64,000 nucleotides of DNA from Chlorocebus sabaeus (GCF_047675955.1 NC_132909.1:40971931-41035930); one strand, 5' to 3'; counted from the stretch's first letter, positions 1 through 16,009 are shown. Numbers and translations are program-made. The notes: generated by a model not told the origin, from the letters alone.

Positions 1-420
1 CCTTCCTAACTTGGGCCTCAAGCTTTTTATTAAGAGAGGTCTTTAACCCAGTATGTCTTAGGAGAGACTGTAACTCTTCCATGTTGGGCCTCTAACCCAA
101 TCCCATTTTTTACCCTGGCAAAGTGTACCCCACTATTTACCCAAAGTTGGCTAATTAGTGCTGCAGTTTATTTCCTTCAGTTGAGTTTTCTCCTCAGTAT
201 GGTCTCTTTATGGTTGGCCAGAAAGCTGTTACTGAAAAGAGCTTTTGACCCAGACCCCAAGAAGTCAGGGTGAGTCCATGCAGTAAAACAAAAGCAAGTT
301 TATTAGAGAAGTAAAGAAACAAACAAACAAAAAAATGGCTGCTCCATAGGCAGAGCAGCTAATGTAATTTTTGTCTCTTAAATAGGTTTTGACCATAAGA
401 GTGCTTGAGACAATTTTGTA
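1..420 (-). repeat. Probable old LTR fragment, unassigned
   Basis: No gene is seen here. Around 260-360 the text (GTGAGTCCATGCAGTAAAAC, then CAAGTTTATTAG, then GGCTGCTCCATAGGCAGAGC) looks like the reverse strand of a mammalian retroviral LTR, and TTTATT gives an AATAAA on the minus strand. I could not name the family. The tandem array begins just after it, near 421. Confidence 0.35.
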
Positions 421-2699
421 AGCTCAGTGGCTAGGTGATGTGACTTTCATCTTTTGCTTAAACCCTGTGCACAAAAGGAAGAATGGCTTATCACTGGACT
501 TCACACACAGGTGATGTAACACTTCAGTCTAGGGTAATTGTGATATGTTCCTGTGCCGATCAACCAGATAATGTGACTCTTCTATTTTCCTGAGACCTTC
601 CTACAGTGGAGATTGTAACATATTGCTTGGCACCTACGTGATGTGACTCTTCCTCATACCAGAGACTTGCACCTAGGGTAGTTGTGACATATAGCTGAGC
701 CCAGCCCCTAGGTTGTGTGACTCTTTTGATTATCCTCAGCTCTACCCACAAGGAGCTCTGGGAAACATATCTTTGAGCCCCTCAATTAGGTGATGTGACT
801 CCCCTTCCTGGACTCTTTCCTCAGGAGGTATTGTGACAAATTCCTGGTCTAAGTACCCAGGTAATGTAACTCTTTTCTACTGCTTGGACTCTACTCAAGG
901 AGAGATTATTATGTATCACTGAACCCAGCACCTAGGTTATGTGACTTTCTTCTTTTGTGTGAGTCTTGCATAAATTGTGTATCGTGACAAATAACTGGGT
1001 CTAAAACCTAGCTGATGAGACTCTTCTGCATGGGCCTTGCCTACAGGGGGTATTATGACATATCTTTTTTTTTGTTTCTTTAATCACCAAGGTGATGTGC
1101 CTTTGTTTGTGTGTGTGCGCGTCCCGTCCCTGCCAAGAGTGGGGATTGTAACATATCACTAAACTCCTTGTTTGCCTGGGTCCTGCGTATATTTGGTAGT
1201 GCGACATATGTCTGAGGCAAACACCTAGGGCGTGAGAGCCTTCTGCCTGGGTCCTGCCCACAAGGAGCCTTTTGCCTTATCTCTGCATCCATCAACTAGG
1301 AGATGTGACTCTTCTTTTCTGTCTGGGCTCTGCAAAAACAAGTGATTGTGACATATCATCAAATGCAGCAACTAGATGATGTGATTTTTCTTCCCTGCTT
1401 GAGCCCTGGGTATGCTGTGTATTGTGACATATGGCTGGGTCCAGCATCAAGGTGATGTGACTCTCCTAAATGGACTCTGCCCACAGGAGTATTATGACAT
1501 GTCTTTACATTTATCACCTTGGTTATGTGACTCTTTTTATTTCCCTGAGCCCTCTTGAAATAGGGATTGTGACATATCAGTGAACCTAGCACCTAGGTGA
1601 TGTGACTCTGTTTTATTGCCTGGGTTCTGCATTTTTTAAGTACTGTGACATGTCCCTGGCCACAACACCTAAAGAATTGGGAGGTACCTGCTTGTACTCT
1701 GCCTATGGGGGGCATTGTGACATATCTCTGGGTCCATCAACTGCTTCATTTGACCCTCCTCTCCTACCCACGCTTTGTCAGTAGGAAAGACTGTGACATA
1801 TCTCTGGAACCAGAACCTTGGTGATGTGACTCTTCTCTCCTGCTGAAGCCATGCCCACACAAGGGGAAGTGACTTATCACTGGGCCCAGCACACAGGTGA
1901 TATAATTCTTCTGCCTGGTTTTTGTACCCAGGAGCCATTGTAATCTACCTCTGGGCCCGTTATTTAAATGATGTGACTATCCTTTTCTCCCTGAGCCCTA
2001 TTCACAGGGAAAATAGTGACACATCTGTGGGGTTCTCACCTAAATGATGTGAGTCTCTTGCCTGGGCTCACCTCTCAAGGGAATTGTGACATATTACTGG
2101 ATCAGCCACCTAGGTGATGTGTCTCTGACAGAGGAGAAATTGTGATGTATCACTGTTTCCAGCACCTCAGAGATTTGACTCTCCTATTTTCATGAGCCCT
2201 GCATTTACTGTGTGTTGTGACATATGGCTTGGTGATGTGACTCTCTACTACACCTAGGTGATGTGACTCTCTACTTCTTCCTGAGCCATGCCAAAGAAGA
2301 GGATGGTAACATATCACTGGATCCAGCACCTAGATGATGTAAATCTTTCCTTTTGCTGAGCCATGCATATCTTTGGCATCGTGACATGTCACTGGACCCG
2401 ACACCTACAGGATTGGATCAGAGGCTACTGAATAAGCCCCGCCCATAGGCGGCCTTGTGACATATGTCTGCATCTATCGACAAAGTGATGTGACTCTTTT
2501 TCTGCCGGCAGCCTGCTCATAGAGAAGATTGTGACAAATCTCTGCACCCAGTAACCAGGTGCTGTGTCTTTTCTGGCAGGTCTTTTCCCACAGGGAGCAT
2601 TGTGGAATATCACTGGGCTCAGCCCCCAGGTTATGTGACTCTTCTGCCTGTGCCCTGCTCCAGGAAATATTGTGACATCCCTCATACAGCACCCAGGTG

Positions 2700-4130
2700 A
2701 TGTGACTCTTCTGCTCGTTTTCTATTTATGGATGGGATTGTGACAAATATTCTGGCCCAACTCATAGGTGCTATGATGATTCCCATACCTGGAATCAGCC
2801 AATAGGGGAGATAGTGTCTTTTGTATTGTAGCCTAGGGAAACAAGTAAGACCCTGGGCCCCCTCTTTGTATGAATGTCGTAAAGAATTACCAGTCTGACT
2901 GGGCACGGTGGCTCATGCCTGTATTCCCAGCACTTTGGGAGGCCAAGGTGGGTGGATCACGAGGTTAGGAGTTGGAGACCAGTCTGGCCAACATAGTGAA
3001 ACTCAGTCTCTACTGAAAATACAAAAATTAGCTGGGTGTGGTGGCATGTGCCTATAGTCCCAGCTACTCAAGAGGCTGAGGTAGGAGAATCACTTGAACC
3101 CAGGAGGCAGAGGTTGCAGTGAGCCAAGGCCATGCCATTGCCCTCCAGCCTGGGTGACAGAGTGAGATGAGGCTCCTTCTCAAAAAAAAAAAAATAAAAA
3201 GTCTTACCAGTCTTTGGTGTGTTTCGTAAACCTTTTGGGTGGCACAAAGAGTGTCGTCACAGGGTTTAGCACACAGGTGAGATTGTTTCTAAGATGCAGA
3301 AACTGCCAACTGTTAGGATTGTCACCCCCACACATGGCAAAAGACAACTAGTGAGCTCCTGAATCTCACAGGTGGACACAGTTCAAAGTTGGAATTGTTA
3401 CTGTCATATATTAACATTTGGCCACAATTAAGGTGGTGACTTATTAATAAATGCAGTGCATAGACAGGTGAAGACTCTCCAATCTAGACCCTGCCAACTA
3501 GAGAGTGAGGACTCTGTAATCTGACCCTGCCAACTATGCTCACACCTGAACTTAGGGTCACAGATAGAATCATGGGTGTACATACAAGCAGAAAGGCCTC
3601 AGAGCAGACTGTGACTTTTGTGCACACTCTATAAAGCCCATAGGCGGTACAGAAAGTGTTCCAACAGAGCCTAGCACACAGGTGACATTGTGAGACTCGT
3701 ATGCACACCCAGTCAACAGTAAAGACTGTCATTCTGTCTCATGAAAACAGCCAATGATTGAGTTTCTGAATCTCAGACTTGAGGTAGTCAAAAGTTAGAA
3801 AATTGACTATTACCTGGATCCCATTCACAGCTGGGTTGGTGACTCTCAGATTCAACACAACTCTGAGGCTGTGACTTCACTAAGGAGATACAGTCCACAT
3901 GAGGAATTAAGGGTCTAATGGACAGATTATTCCACCATCTAGATTGTGACTCCTTTACTTAGGCCCAACATACATGAGCTATTGAATCTTACACCTAGAA
4001 CCTAGACATATATGGGATTGTTAATCTCATACCTGGACATTCCTGTAGGTGTGATTGTGACATAGATTCTGCCCATCACCTCAGTGATTTAACTCTACTC
4101 CCTGGGCGCAGCCCCCAGCTGAAATTATAA
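2700..4130. repeat. Divergent block of the array, copy 1
   Basis: Inside the array this stretch has longer, different units (for example AGAGTGTCGTCACAGGG, CAGCACACAGGTGA-like steps and CATACCTGGACATTCCTG). The same order of motifs recurs at about 5690-6760. The offset is about 2655 bp after the Alu in this copy (2897-3200) and about 2975 bp before it, so the difference is explained by that insertion. This is a higher-order repeat rather than independent small units. Confidence 0.7.
2897..3200 (+). mobile_element. Alu: Alu (AluS type)
   Basis: Full-length Alu with two arms and a poly-A end. It is flanked by the 10-bp direct repeat TTACCAGTCT at 2887-2896 and 3204-3213, and inserted in the first divergent block of the tandem array. 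Confidence 0.95.
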
Positions 4131-5689
4131 AATTTCGCTGAAACCAGCAATTAGGTGATGTAGCTGCATGCTCCTGCCTTAGCATTGCAAAAAGGTAGCA
4201 TGTGACATATTGTTTGGCCTTGCACCCAGGTAACATGAGTCTCTTCTGTCTTCATGTTGCCCACAGGGGGCATTGTCACATATCACCAGCACCACATTCA
4301 GGTTATGTGACTCCCCTGCCTGTGCCCTGCCCATATGGGCCATTTTGCCATGTCGCTGAGTCCAATACCCAGGTGATGTAACTCTCTTGCCTGGCCCTGC
4401 CTACAAGGTTTTTATGACATATCTATGCACCAATCAACTTTGTGTTCTGATAATCATCTTCTACCAATTTCTGCTCAAAAGAAGAATTTTGACAAATAAT
4501 TGGGACCAGCACCCAGCTGACGTTACTCTACTCTTCTTTCAAGATTTGGTTTGAAACCAAGGGGATTTTGTGGCATGTCCCTGAGCTAACAGACAGGTGA
4601 TATTCTTCTGTCTTGACTCTTCCAAAATAAAGCATTTTTACATAGTGCTGTGCCCAGGACCACAGTGACTGAGTGTCCTGCCCAGACCCTACCCACAGAC
4701 AGATTGTAACGTATCTCTAGACCCATCAACTGTTTGATGTGAGTCTCTTCTTTTACCTGGTCTTTTCCCACAAAAGATATTGTGATATATATCTGGGCCC
4801 AGCACCTAGGTGATGTGACTTCTTCTGCCTGGGTCATGCCCATAGAAAGGAGAGTAACTTACTACCAGGCCTACCACAGATATGCTGAGATACTTCTGCC
4901 TGTTGCTTGCCCAGATGCATATGGCATATTTCTGGGCCCATCACCTAGATGATGGGACTCTCCTCTTCTTTCTGGGACCAGTACACAGTGGGAATTGTGA
5001 TGCATTGTTTAGTTCATCAGCTACATGATGTGCCTCTCTTCTCATGAGAGTCCTGCCCGCTCAGGTAATTGTAACATATAATCTAGCCTAGTTTCTAGGA
5101 TACCTGACTTTTCTCTTATTCATTTACCTTACACAGAATTGGCAACATCTCTGAGCTTCTCACGTAGGTGAGGTTACACTCCTCCCTGATCTCTCCCTTC
5201 AGGGAATATTTTGACATACAGCTAGACCCAACAGCTGGGTAATAAGATTGTTCTATCTTTTGGGTTCTGTCCAAGAAGAAACTGGGATGTATTGCTAGGC
5301 TCAGTACCTAAGTTATGTGACTCTTCTCTCCTGCCTGGGCCCTGCATACATTGTGTATTTTGATATATTGTGGGCTCCAACACCTAGGAAATTGGTGATT
5401 TCTACCTGTGGCCTGCCCACAGGAGACCTTGTGATGTATCTCTGTATTCATGACCTAAGATATATGACCCTCGTTTTTACTCTCCACTTTGCCCACAGGG
5501 AAAATTGTGACGTATCACTGGGCTCAGCAAGAAGGTGATGAGTTTCTTTTGCCTGCACCTTGCCCACAGAAAACAGTGGAATATATCCCTTGGCCTAGCA
5601 CTAAGGTGATGTTTCTTTTATCACTGGTTCCTGGCCTCAAAAATGATTGTGACATAACCCTTTCCCAGCACTCAGGTGATGTGACCATC

Positions 5690-6760
5690 CTGCTCACTGT
5701 CTACTGACAAATGGGATTGTAACATACATCTTGGCCTGGCTTACAGGTGCAATAGTGACTCTCATACCAGTCACCAGGAGAGATACTGTCTCTTATAACT
5801 AAGCTTAGAGAAATGGGTAAGATCCTGGGTCTCCTTTTTGTAGGAAGGTCATAGAGAATTTCCACTCCCTCACATACTGTATAAAGCCCTCAGGTGATAC
5901 AGAGAGTGTCATCACAGGGCCCAGCACACAGGGGAGACTGTTTTTCTTGTGAACACACCACCCCAATTATTAGGATTATTGCATTCACGAAAGGACACGG
6001 TGTACTGATGAGGTCTCGAACTTCATACATGGATGCAGTTTACAGTTGGAATTGTGACTGTCATATGTACACATCCGACCACAGTTGAGATGGTGACTCA
6101 TTTCTAAAACCATTTCATAGGCAGTTGAGGAATCTCCTCTCTGGACAAAGTCAATTAAAGAGATGTTGACTCTCATACATGAGCTTAGGGCCGTGGGTAC
6201 AATCATGGGTTCATACCAGCATGGAGGTCTCAGAGCAAATTCTGACTCTCATGCATAGCATATAAAGCCCTTGAATGGCAGAGAGACTATCCTCACAGGG
6301 CCCAGCACACAGGTAATATTGTGACACTCTTATGTGCAGGTGGCCAATAGTAAAGATTGTCATCCTTCCACATGAACACAGCTCACTGTTGAGGCTCTGA
6401 ATCTCCCACCCAGAGGCAATGGGAAGTTGAAGAATTAACTCTTACATGTGGATCTGATCCATAGAGGGGTTGGTTACTCTCAGACCAAGATTCCCCACAG
6501 CTGTGAGGCTGTGGCTTCAATAAGGGGACACAGTCTTCAGGAGGGATTGGGTCTTTTGTGCACAAATCCAGTCCATTGTTGAAATTGTGACTCAGGTACT
6601 TAAACCAAATGTAAAAAAGGTGTTGACTCTCATACCTGAAACTGGGACATGTGTGGGATTGTTAATTTCATTTCAGGACCTTCCGGCTGGTGTGATTCTG
6701 ATGTAGGCTTCTGCCCAGAATCTGAGTAATTTGACTTCCCAACCTTGGTCCATTCCCCAG
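5690..6760. repeat. Divergent block of the array, copy 2
   Basis: This is the second copy of the 2700-4130 block. Paired landmarks: 5715 ATGGGATTGTAACATACAT with 2735; 5905 AGTGTCATCACAGGGCCC with 3250; 6674 CAGGACCTTCCGGCTGGTG with 4030. It has no Alu. A third, truncated copy is visible at about 8400-8536 (TTGTATGCAATCCCAGACAG and later GGTACTGAGTCTCATGAG). Confidence 0.7.
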
Positions 6761-7102
6761 TAGGGATTATGACATATCACTTGGCCAAGCACTTAGCGGA
6801 TGTGACCTATTGTCCTGCCTTGGCTCTGCCCATAGAGGGCATTGTGATGCACTATCAGGCCCTGCACCCAAGTTATGTAATTTCTGCCTATGTCCTGACC
6901 ACATTGGCTATTTTGACATATTGCACTGTCCAACACTCAAGTGATGTTACACTTCTGCCTGTGCCCTTCCTACAGGGGACATTATGAAATATCTCTGTGC
7001 CCATCAACCATGTATGTTGACTCTCTTCTGCATGGATTCTGCTCACAGGGGGATTGGGACATATTTGGGCTCAGCACTCAGCTGATGTGATGCTTTGCTC
7101 TC

Positions 7103-7405
7103 TTTTTTTTTTTTATTTTGTCTTTGAGATGGAGTCTCACTCAATCACCCAGGCTGGAGTGCAGTAGCACAATCTCGGCTCACTGCAATCTCCGCTCCTG
7201 GGTTCAAGTAATTCTTCTGTCTCAGCCTCCTGAGTGGCTGGGACTACAGGTGCCTGCCACCACACTTGATATATGTTGTATTTTTAGTAGAGATGGGGCT
7301 TCACCTTATTGGTCAGGCTGATCTTGAACTCATGATCTCAGGCAATCCACCCTCCTCAGCCTCCCAAAGTGCTGCAATTACAGGCGTGAGCCACCGTGCC
7401 GGCCA
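7103..7405 (-). mobile_element. Alu: Alu, reverse orientation
   Basis: Begins with poly-T, then GAGATGGAGTCTCACTC, and ends with GTGAGCCACCGTGCCGGCC. Full length, older than the AluY copies, inserted into the tandem array. Confidence 0.93.
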
Positions 7406-8536
7406 GCGGTTCTCTTTTTCCTATGTTCTGCTCACACAAAAGATAGTGGCCCAGGACAAAGGTGATGTGAGTCTCCTGCCTGCACCCTGCTCACAGGGAG
7501 CATTGTGAAATATCTCTGGGCCCATCAACTATTTGATGTGAGTCTCCTCTGTTACCTGGGCTTTGCCTATGGAAGACATTGTGACATATCACTGGACCCA
7601 GCACCCAGGTGGTTTGATTTTTCTCTTCTGATGGAGCCATGCCAACAGATAAATAGTAACTTATCACACGGTCCAGCACACAGGTGCTGTGGCTCTTCTG
7701 CCTGGTCCCTGCCCACAGGTGTCATTGATACATATCTTTGGTCCCAACATGTAGATGATATGACTCTTTACTTTATTCTGGGACCTATACACAGTGGGGA
7801 TTGTGACATATTGCTAGGCCCAGCATTTATGTGATGTGACTCTCCCCTTATGCATAGGCCCTGCCCACTGGAGTGATTGTTACATATACCTGGGTACAGC
7901 CCCTAGGTTATGTGACTCTCCTCTTTTCCATGATCCCTACTCATAGCATGCATTGTGACATATGTCAGTTTTCTCACCTAGCTTATGTGACTTTCTTGTC
8001 TTTGCCCTTCCATCAGGGGGCATTGTGACATATTGCTAGTTCCATTATCTGGGTGATTTGACTCTCCTCACTTGCCTGTGCACCACCCAAAGGGGACATT
8101 GTGACAAACCCCTGAACCAATTTTCTACATAATGTGCCTCTTGTCTGTTGCAGGAGACATGCCCAAAAAAGGGATTGTGGCATATCTCTGAGCCCAGCAC
8201 TCAAATGTTGTGACTCTCCTGCCTGGGCTGTGCCTAGAGAAAATGTAATATGTCACTGGGCCCTGCATGCAAGTGATCTGATTCTCCAGCCTGGGCCTTG
8301 CCCATTGCAGAGATTGAGACATATTCCAGGTGAAGAATTCAGGTGATGTTACTCTCATTTCTCATTTCTCAGCCTTTCCCACAGGTAAGATTGTGAAATA
8401 TAATGTGGTCCAGTACAAAGATGAGATTTGTATTCTTGTATGCAATCCCAGACAGCAGTTACTATTGTCACTATAACACATGGACAAAGACCACTATTGA
8501 GGTACTGAGTCTCATGAGTGAATGCAGTCAACAGCT

Positions 8537-8620
8537 GCCGGGCGTGATGACGGGTGCCTCTAATCCCAGCTACTCAGGGGGGTGAGGCAGAGAATTGCTT
8601 AAACCCAGCAGGCGGAGGTT
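8537..8620 (+). mobile_element. Alu: Alu fragment (middle part)
   Basis: GCCGGGCGTGATGACGGGTG to GGCGGAGGTT matches only the centre of an Alu. It marks the boundary between the tandem array and the endogenous retrovirus that follows. Confidence 0.75.
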
Positions 8621-8639
8621 TGACCATATGTGGAGAACC

Positions 8640-10450
<1,811 letters not shown>

Positions 10451-10529
10451 ATAAAGGGGAGGCCAGATTCCCTTGAGGAATGACCCCAGTACACTACCGA
10501 CAATTTATGTAGTGAATCTTTCTCCCGTC

Positions 10530-11345
10530 TTTCCCTAAGGAGTTATCTGGCCTTTTATGGGGATAACTGTGCACTGGGGAAAGAGAAATGATTGGACATT
10601 TTGGGGACTACTAAACACTGGCTCTGAGCTGATGTTGATTCCAGGGGACCCAAAACATCACTATGGTCCTCCAGTTAAAGTAGAGGCTTATGGCTGGGTG
10701 TGGTTGCTCACGCCTGTAATTCCAGCACTTTGGAAGGCCGAGGTGGGTGAATCATGAGGTCAGGAGATCGAGAACATCCTGGCTAACACGGTGAAACCCC
10801 GTCTCTACTAAAAAAAGAATACAAAAAATTAACCGGGCATAGTGGCGGGTGCCTGTAATCCCAGCTCCTTGGGAGGCTGAGGCAGAAGAATGGCGTGAAC
10901 CCTGGGGGACGGAGCTTGCAGTGAGCAGAGATCGTGCCACCGCACTCCAGCCTGGGTGACTGAGCAAGACTCCATCTCAAAAAAAAAAAAAAAAAAAAAG
11001 GTAGAGGCTTATGGAAGTCAAGTACTTAATAGAAATTCAGCTCAGATTCAACTTACTGTTGATCTAGTGGGTTCCAGGACTCATTCTGTGGTCATTTCCC
11101 CAGTTCCAGAATGCATAATTGGCATAGGCGTACTTAGCAGATGGCAGAACTCCTACATTGACTCCCTGACTGGTAGGGTGAGGGCTGTTACGGTGGGAAA
11201 AGCCAAATGGAAGCCATTAGAGCTGCCTCTACCTGGGAAAATAGTAAATAAAAAACAACATTGCATCCGTGGAGGAATTGCAGAGATTAGTGCCACCATC
11301 AAGGACTTGAAAGATGCAGAGGTGGTGATTCCCACCACATCCCCA
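10530..11345 (+). pseudogene. ERV protease-like remnant
   Basis: After an Alu-free start the frame shows LLNTGSELMLIPGD at about 10606-10650, where retroviral aspartic proteases have a DTG catalytic triad. The first position is Asn (AAC) instead of Asp, which would abolish catalysis. After the Alu at 10692-10999 the frame resumes with a region ending PVPECIIGIGVLSRWQ, which fits the C-terminal part of a retroviral protease. It then runs into a linker towards RT. The piece is a relic. Confidence 0.65.
10692..10999 (+). mobile_element. Alu: AluY-type element
   Basis: Full-length Alu with a 20-nt A tail and a 12-bp direct repeat GTAGAGGCTTAT at 10680-10691 and 11001-11012. It splits the protease remnant of the old ERV. 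Confidence 0.95.
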
Positions 11346-12930
11346 TTCAACTCTTTCATTTGGCAGAAGACAAATGGATTTTGAGAATGACAGTGGATTA
11401 TCGTAAGCTTAACCAAGTGGTGACTCCAATTGCAGCTGCTGTACCAGATGCAGTTTCATTGCTTGAGCAAATTATGAAGGGGTGGCCTGCCCCTCCACAC
11501 CTGTGGGTGTTTCTCGTTAGGTGGAACGAGAGACTTGAGAAAAGAAATGAGACACAGAGACAAAGTATAGAGAAAGAAAAAGTGGGCCCAGGGGACCGGC
11601 GCTCAGCTTACAGAGGACCCACGCCGGCACCGGTCTCTGAGTTCCCTTAGTATTTATTGATAATTATCTTTACCATCTTAAAGATAAGGGAGTGGCAGGA
11701 CAATAGGATCATTGTAGGGAGGAAATCGGCAGTAAGACATATGAACAAAAACCTCTGTGACATGAATAAGTTTAAAGGAAAATGCTATACCTTGAGATGC
11801 ATATGCAAACCTCTCCATAAACCTTTTAGCATTATTTCAGCCTATCACATGGGGAGAAACCTTGGACAATACCTAGCTTTCCTAGGCAGAGGTCCCTGCG
11901 ACCTTTGGCCATGTACGTGTCCCTGGGTAGTTGAAATTAAGAGAATGGTGATGACTTTTAACCAGCAAGCTGTCTTCAGGCACTTGTTTAACAAAGACAC
12001 ATCCTGCACAGCCCAAAATCCATTAAACCTTGAGTCACCGCAGCACATGTCTCTTGCAAGGACAAGGTTGGGGGTAGGGTCACAGATTAACAGCATCTCA
12101 AATACAGAACAAAATGGAGTCTCTTATGTCTACTTCTTTCTATATAGACACAGTAACAGGCTGATCTTTCTTTCTTTTCCCCACAAATTAACACATCTCC
12201 TGGTACCTGGTATGCAGACATTGACTTAGCAAATGTTTTTTCTCCATTCCTGTCCATATAGCCCACCAAAAGCAATTTGCCTGCAACTGGCAAGGCCAGC
12301 AATACACCTTTACTGTCCTACCTGAGTGATATATTAACCCTCCAGCTTTGTGTCATAATCTTATTCAAAGACACCTCTATGACTTTTTGCTTTTGCAAAT
12401 ATCACAGTGGTCCATTACATCGATGACATTATGCTGATTGAATACAGTGAGCAAGAAATAGCAAACACACCAGACTAATTCATGAGACATTTGCATGCTA
12501 GAGGATGGAATATAAGTCTGACTAAAATTTAGGGACCTTCTAGCTCAGTAAAATTTCTAAGGGTCCAGTAGTCCAGGGCCTGTCAAGACATTCCTTCTAA
12601 GGTAAAAGGTAAGTTGTTGCATTTGGCTCGTCCTACAACCAAGAAAGAGGCACAATGTCTAGTGGGTCTATTTAGGTTTTGGAGGCAATGTATTCCTCAT
12701 TTGGGTGTGCTACTCTGGCCCATTTATTGAGTGACCCAAAAAGCTGCCAGTTCTGAGTGGGGTCCAGAAAAGGAGAAGGCTCTGCAACAGGTCCAGGCTA
12801 CTGTGCAAGTTGCTCTGCCACTTGGGCCATATTACCCAGGAGATCCAATGGATCTTGAGGTGTCAGTGAAAAATAAGGATGCTATTTGCAGCCTTTGGCA
12901 GGTCACCCTAGGTGAATCACAGCAGAGGTC
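11346..12930 (+). pseudogene. ERV reverse transcriptase remnant (part 1)
   Basis: RT palm and finger motifs are visible: RMTVDYRKLNQVVTPI near 11388-11435, interrupted at 11474 by a solo LTR. Coding sense resumes at 12186 and reaches the catalytic motif VHYIDDIM at 12410-12433, with YIDD at 12416-12427. Further on, TKKEAQCLVGLFRFWRQ-like sequence near 12640-12690 and the open frame from 12731 ([18 protein letters not shown]) match the RT connection region. Frameshifts and stops are frequent, for example at about 11382. The RT identity is well supported by the motif order; function is excluded. Confidence 0.8.
11475..12185 (-). mobile_element. Solo class II LTR (HERV-K LTR5/LTR13-like)
   Basis: On the minus strand it runs TGTGGGGAAAAGAAAG ... 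CACCCCTTCA, 711 bp, with AATAAATACTAAGGGAACTC as the polyadenylation region. It is flanked by a 5-bp repeat AATTA (11470-11474 and 12186-12190), as for class II retroviral integration. It interrupts the RT coding region of the older ERV exactly at that site. There is no internal retroviral sequence, so it is a solo LTR left by LTR-LTR recombination. A nearly identical copy in the other orientation lies at 34138-34836. This copy has an extra TCCTTG (read on the LTR strand) relative to the other. The open frames inside it are not genes. Confidence 0.85.
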
Positions 12931-12940
12931 TCTAGAATTT

Positions 12941-13370
<430 letters not shown>

Positions 13371-13381
13371 TCTAGAATTTT

Positions 13382-14490
<1,109 letters not shown>

Positions 14491-14870
14491 TGGTATGGGT
14501 CTGACAGTTTGGGTCTGTTGAGACCAGAGGTAAATGTTCCAGCAGCAGAGAGACTGCAGTACCACAGACAGGGAACAGGTGTAGCAAGTGAAGACTGCTA
14601 AGAAGAAAGATGAATAAACTTCTTCAACTAAAAAATAAACATCAAATTTCAGACAAGACACATCATAAGAACATGTTTGAAAGACTTCCAGAATCTATAG
14701 CAAAGACAATTGCTTTCAGACTATGCCAGGACAAAGCTATGTGATAAAGACTGTGACAGGTAGCTTTTTAAAACATGTCCAAATATCAATTAAAACAGGG
14801 CAGTACGTTCCCATCAAAAATATTATTAAATTTTCAGAAAAAAAAAACTTTAAAAAAAGAAAATAAATAG
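14491..14870. other. Unassigned intergenic sequence
   Basis: No gene, RNA gene or repeat family that I can name. The sequence becomes A-rich towards 14820-14870. Confidence 0.5.
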
Positions 14871-14988
14871 GGCCGGGTGAGGTGGCTCACACCTATAATC
14901 CCAGCAGTTTGGAAGGCAGCGATGGGTGGATTGCTTGAGCCTAGGGGACCAGCATGGGCAACATGGCAAAACTCACCCTCTACTAAAA
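14871..14988 (+). mobile_element. Alu: Alu left-arm fragment
   Basis: GGCCGGGTGAGGTGGCTCAC to CTCTACTAAAAATTTG: an old, diverged left monomer (FLAM- or AluJ-like) with no right arm. Confidence 0.75.
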
Positions 14989-15166
14989 ATTTGTAACAAT
15001 GCTGCAATTATTATGAGAATGCAAATAACTCTTCATATGACTATATATGTTAAAGTTTATATATGTGCTGCATTGTTTTTTATTAGCCTACATTTTTACT
15101 TTTATAGTCACACCAAATTGTTTTAATTTTGTAGATTTGATATGAGTTTTAAAATCAGGAACTGTA

Positions 15167-15582
<416 letters not shown>

Positions 15583-16009
15583 CTATTTCTTCAAAATGTA
15601 GTGTGAACTTTTAAAGAACATTCCATTAAATCTGTAGGTTACATTGAACAGTATGGAGATCTTCAAAACATTTATCTCAACCTTTGAACAGGAGCATGCT
15701 CATAAGTGTGTTAATTTCTATATATTTAAAATTTTCCTCAGTTTTTTTCTATTATTGTTTCATACTCTCATTTCATTTTGGTCATAGAAAGTAATCCATA
15801 TAAATTTAATTTTAAAAATTATGTTAAGACTTGTATTTTGGCCTAACATGTGGTCTATCAAGGGGAATGTTTTATGAGCTGTTTGGAAGGCTGTGTATCC
15901 TGATGTTGTTGAGGAGTGTTCTCTATACCTCTGTTAGGAATGATTGTTTTAACTTGTCTTCAAGTTCTCTGTTCTGTTATTATTCTGCCTTGTTTTATTT
16001 TATTTTATT

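Larger units (their letters stand above)
421..8536. repeat. Degenerate tandem array, about 70-80 bp unit
   Basis: A unit of about 70-80 bp recurs over some 8 kb. Its recognisable core is GTGATGTGACTCTTCTnCC, then TGnGCCCTGCCCACAGG, then ATTGTGACATATCnCTGGGC and CCAGCACCTAG. Successive GTGATGTGACTC cores near 640, 712, 792, 861, 936 and 1012 are 69-80 bp apart. Units are highly diverged and carry stops in all frames, so the short open frames here are not genes. At least two unit types alternate: one with CCCATCAACTAG and one with CAGCACCTAG before the next core. The array is interrupted by Alus at 2897-3200 and 7103-7405. It fades near 8400-8536, where a truncated further copy of the divergent block is found. 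I do not recognise a named satellite with confidence. Confidence 0.85.

Noticed and set aside
421..8536. CRISPR-like or coding interpretation of the tandem array
   Set aside because: Units are contiguous and diverged, without constant repeats and unique spacers; the DNA is primate.
11657..12229. 190-codon open frame, repeated as 178 codons at 34124-34660
   Set aside because: Both lie antisense in the solo class II LTRs; similar because the LTRs are, not because of a protein.
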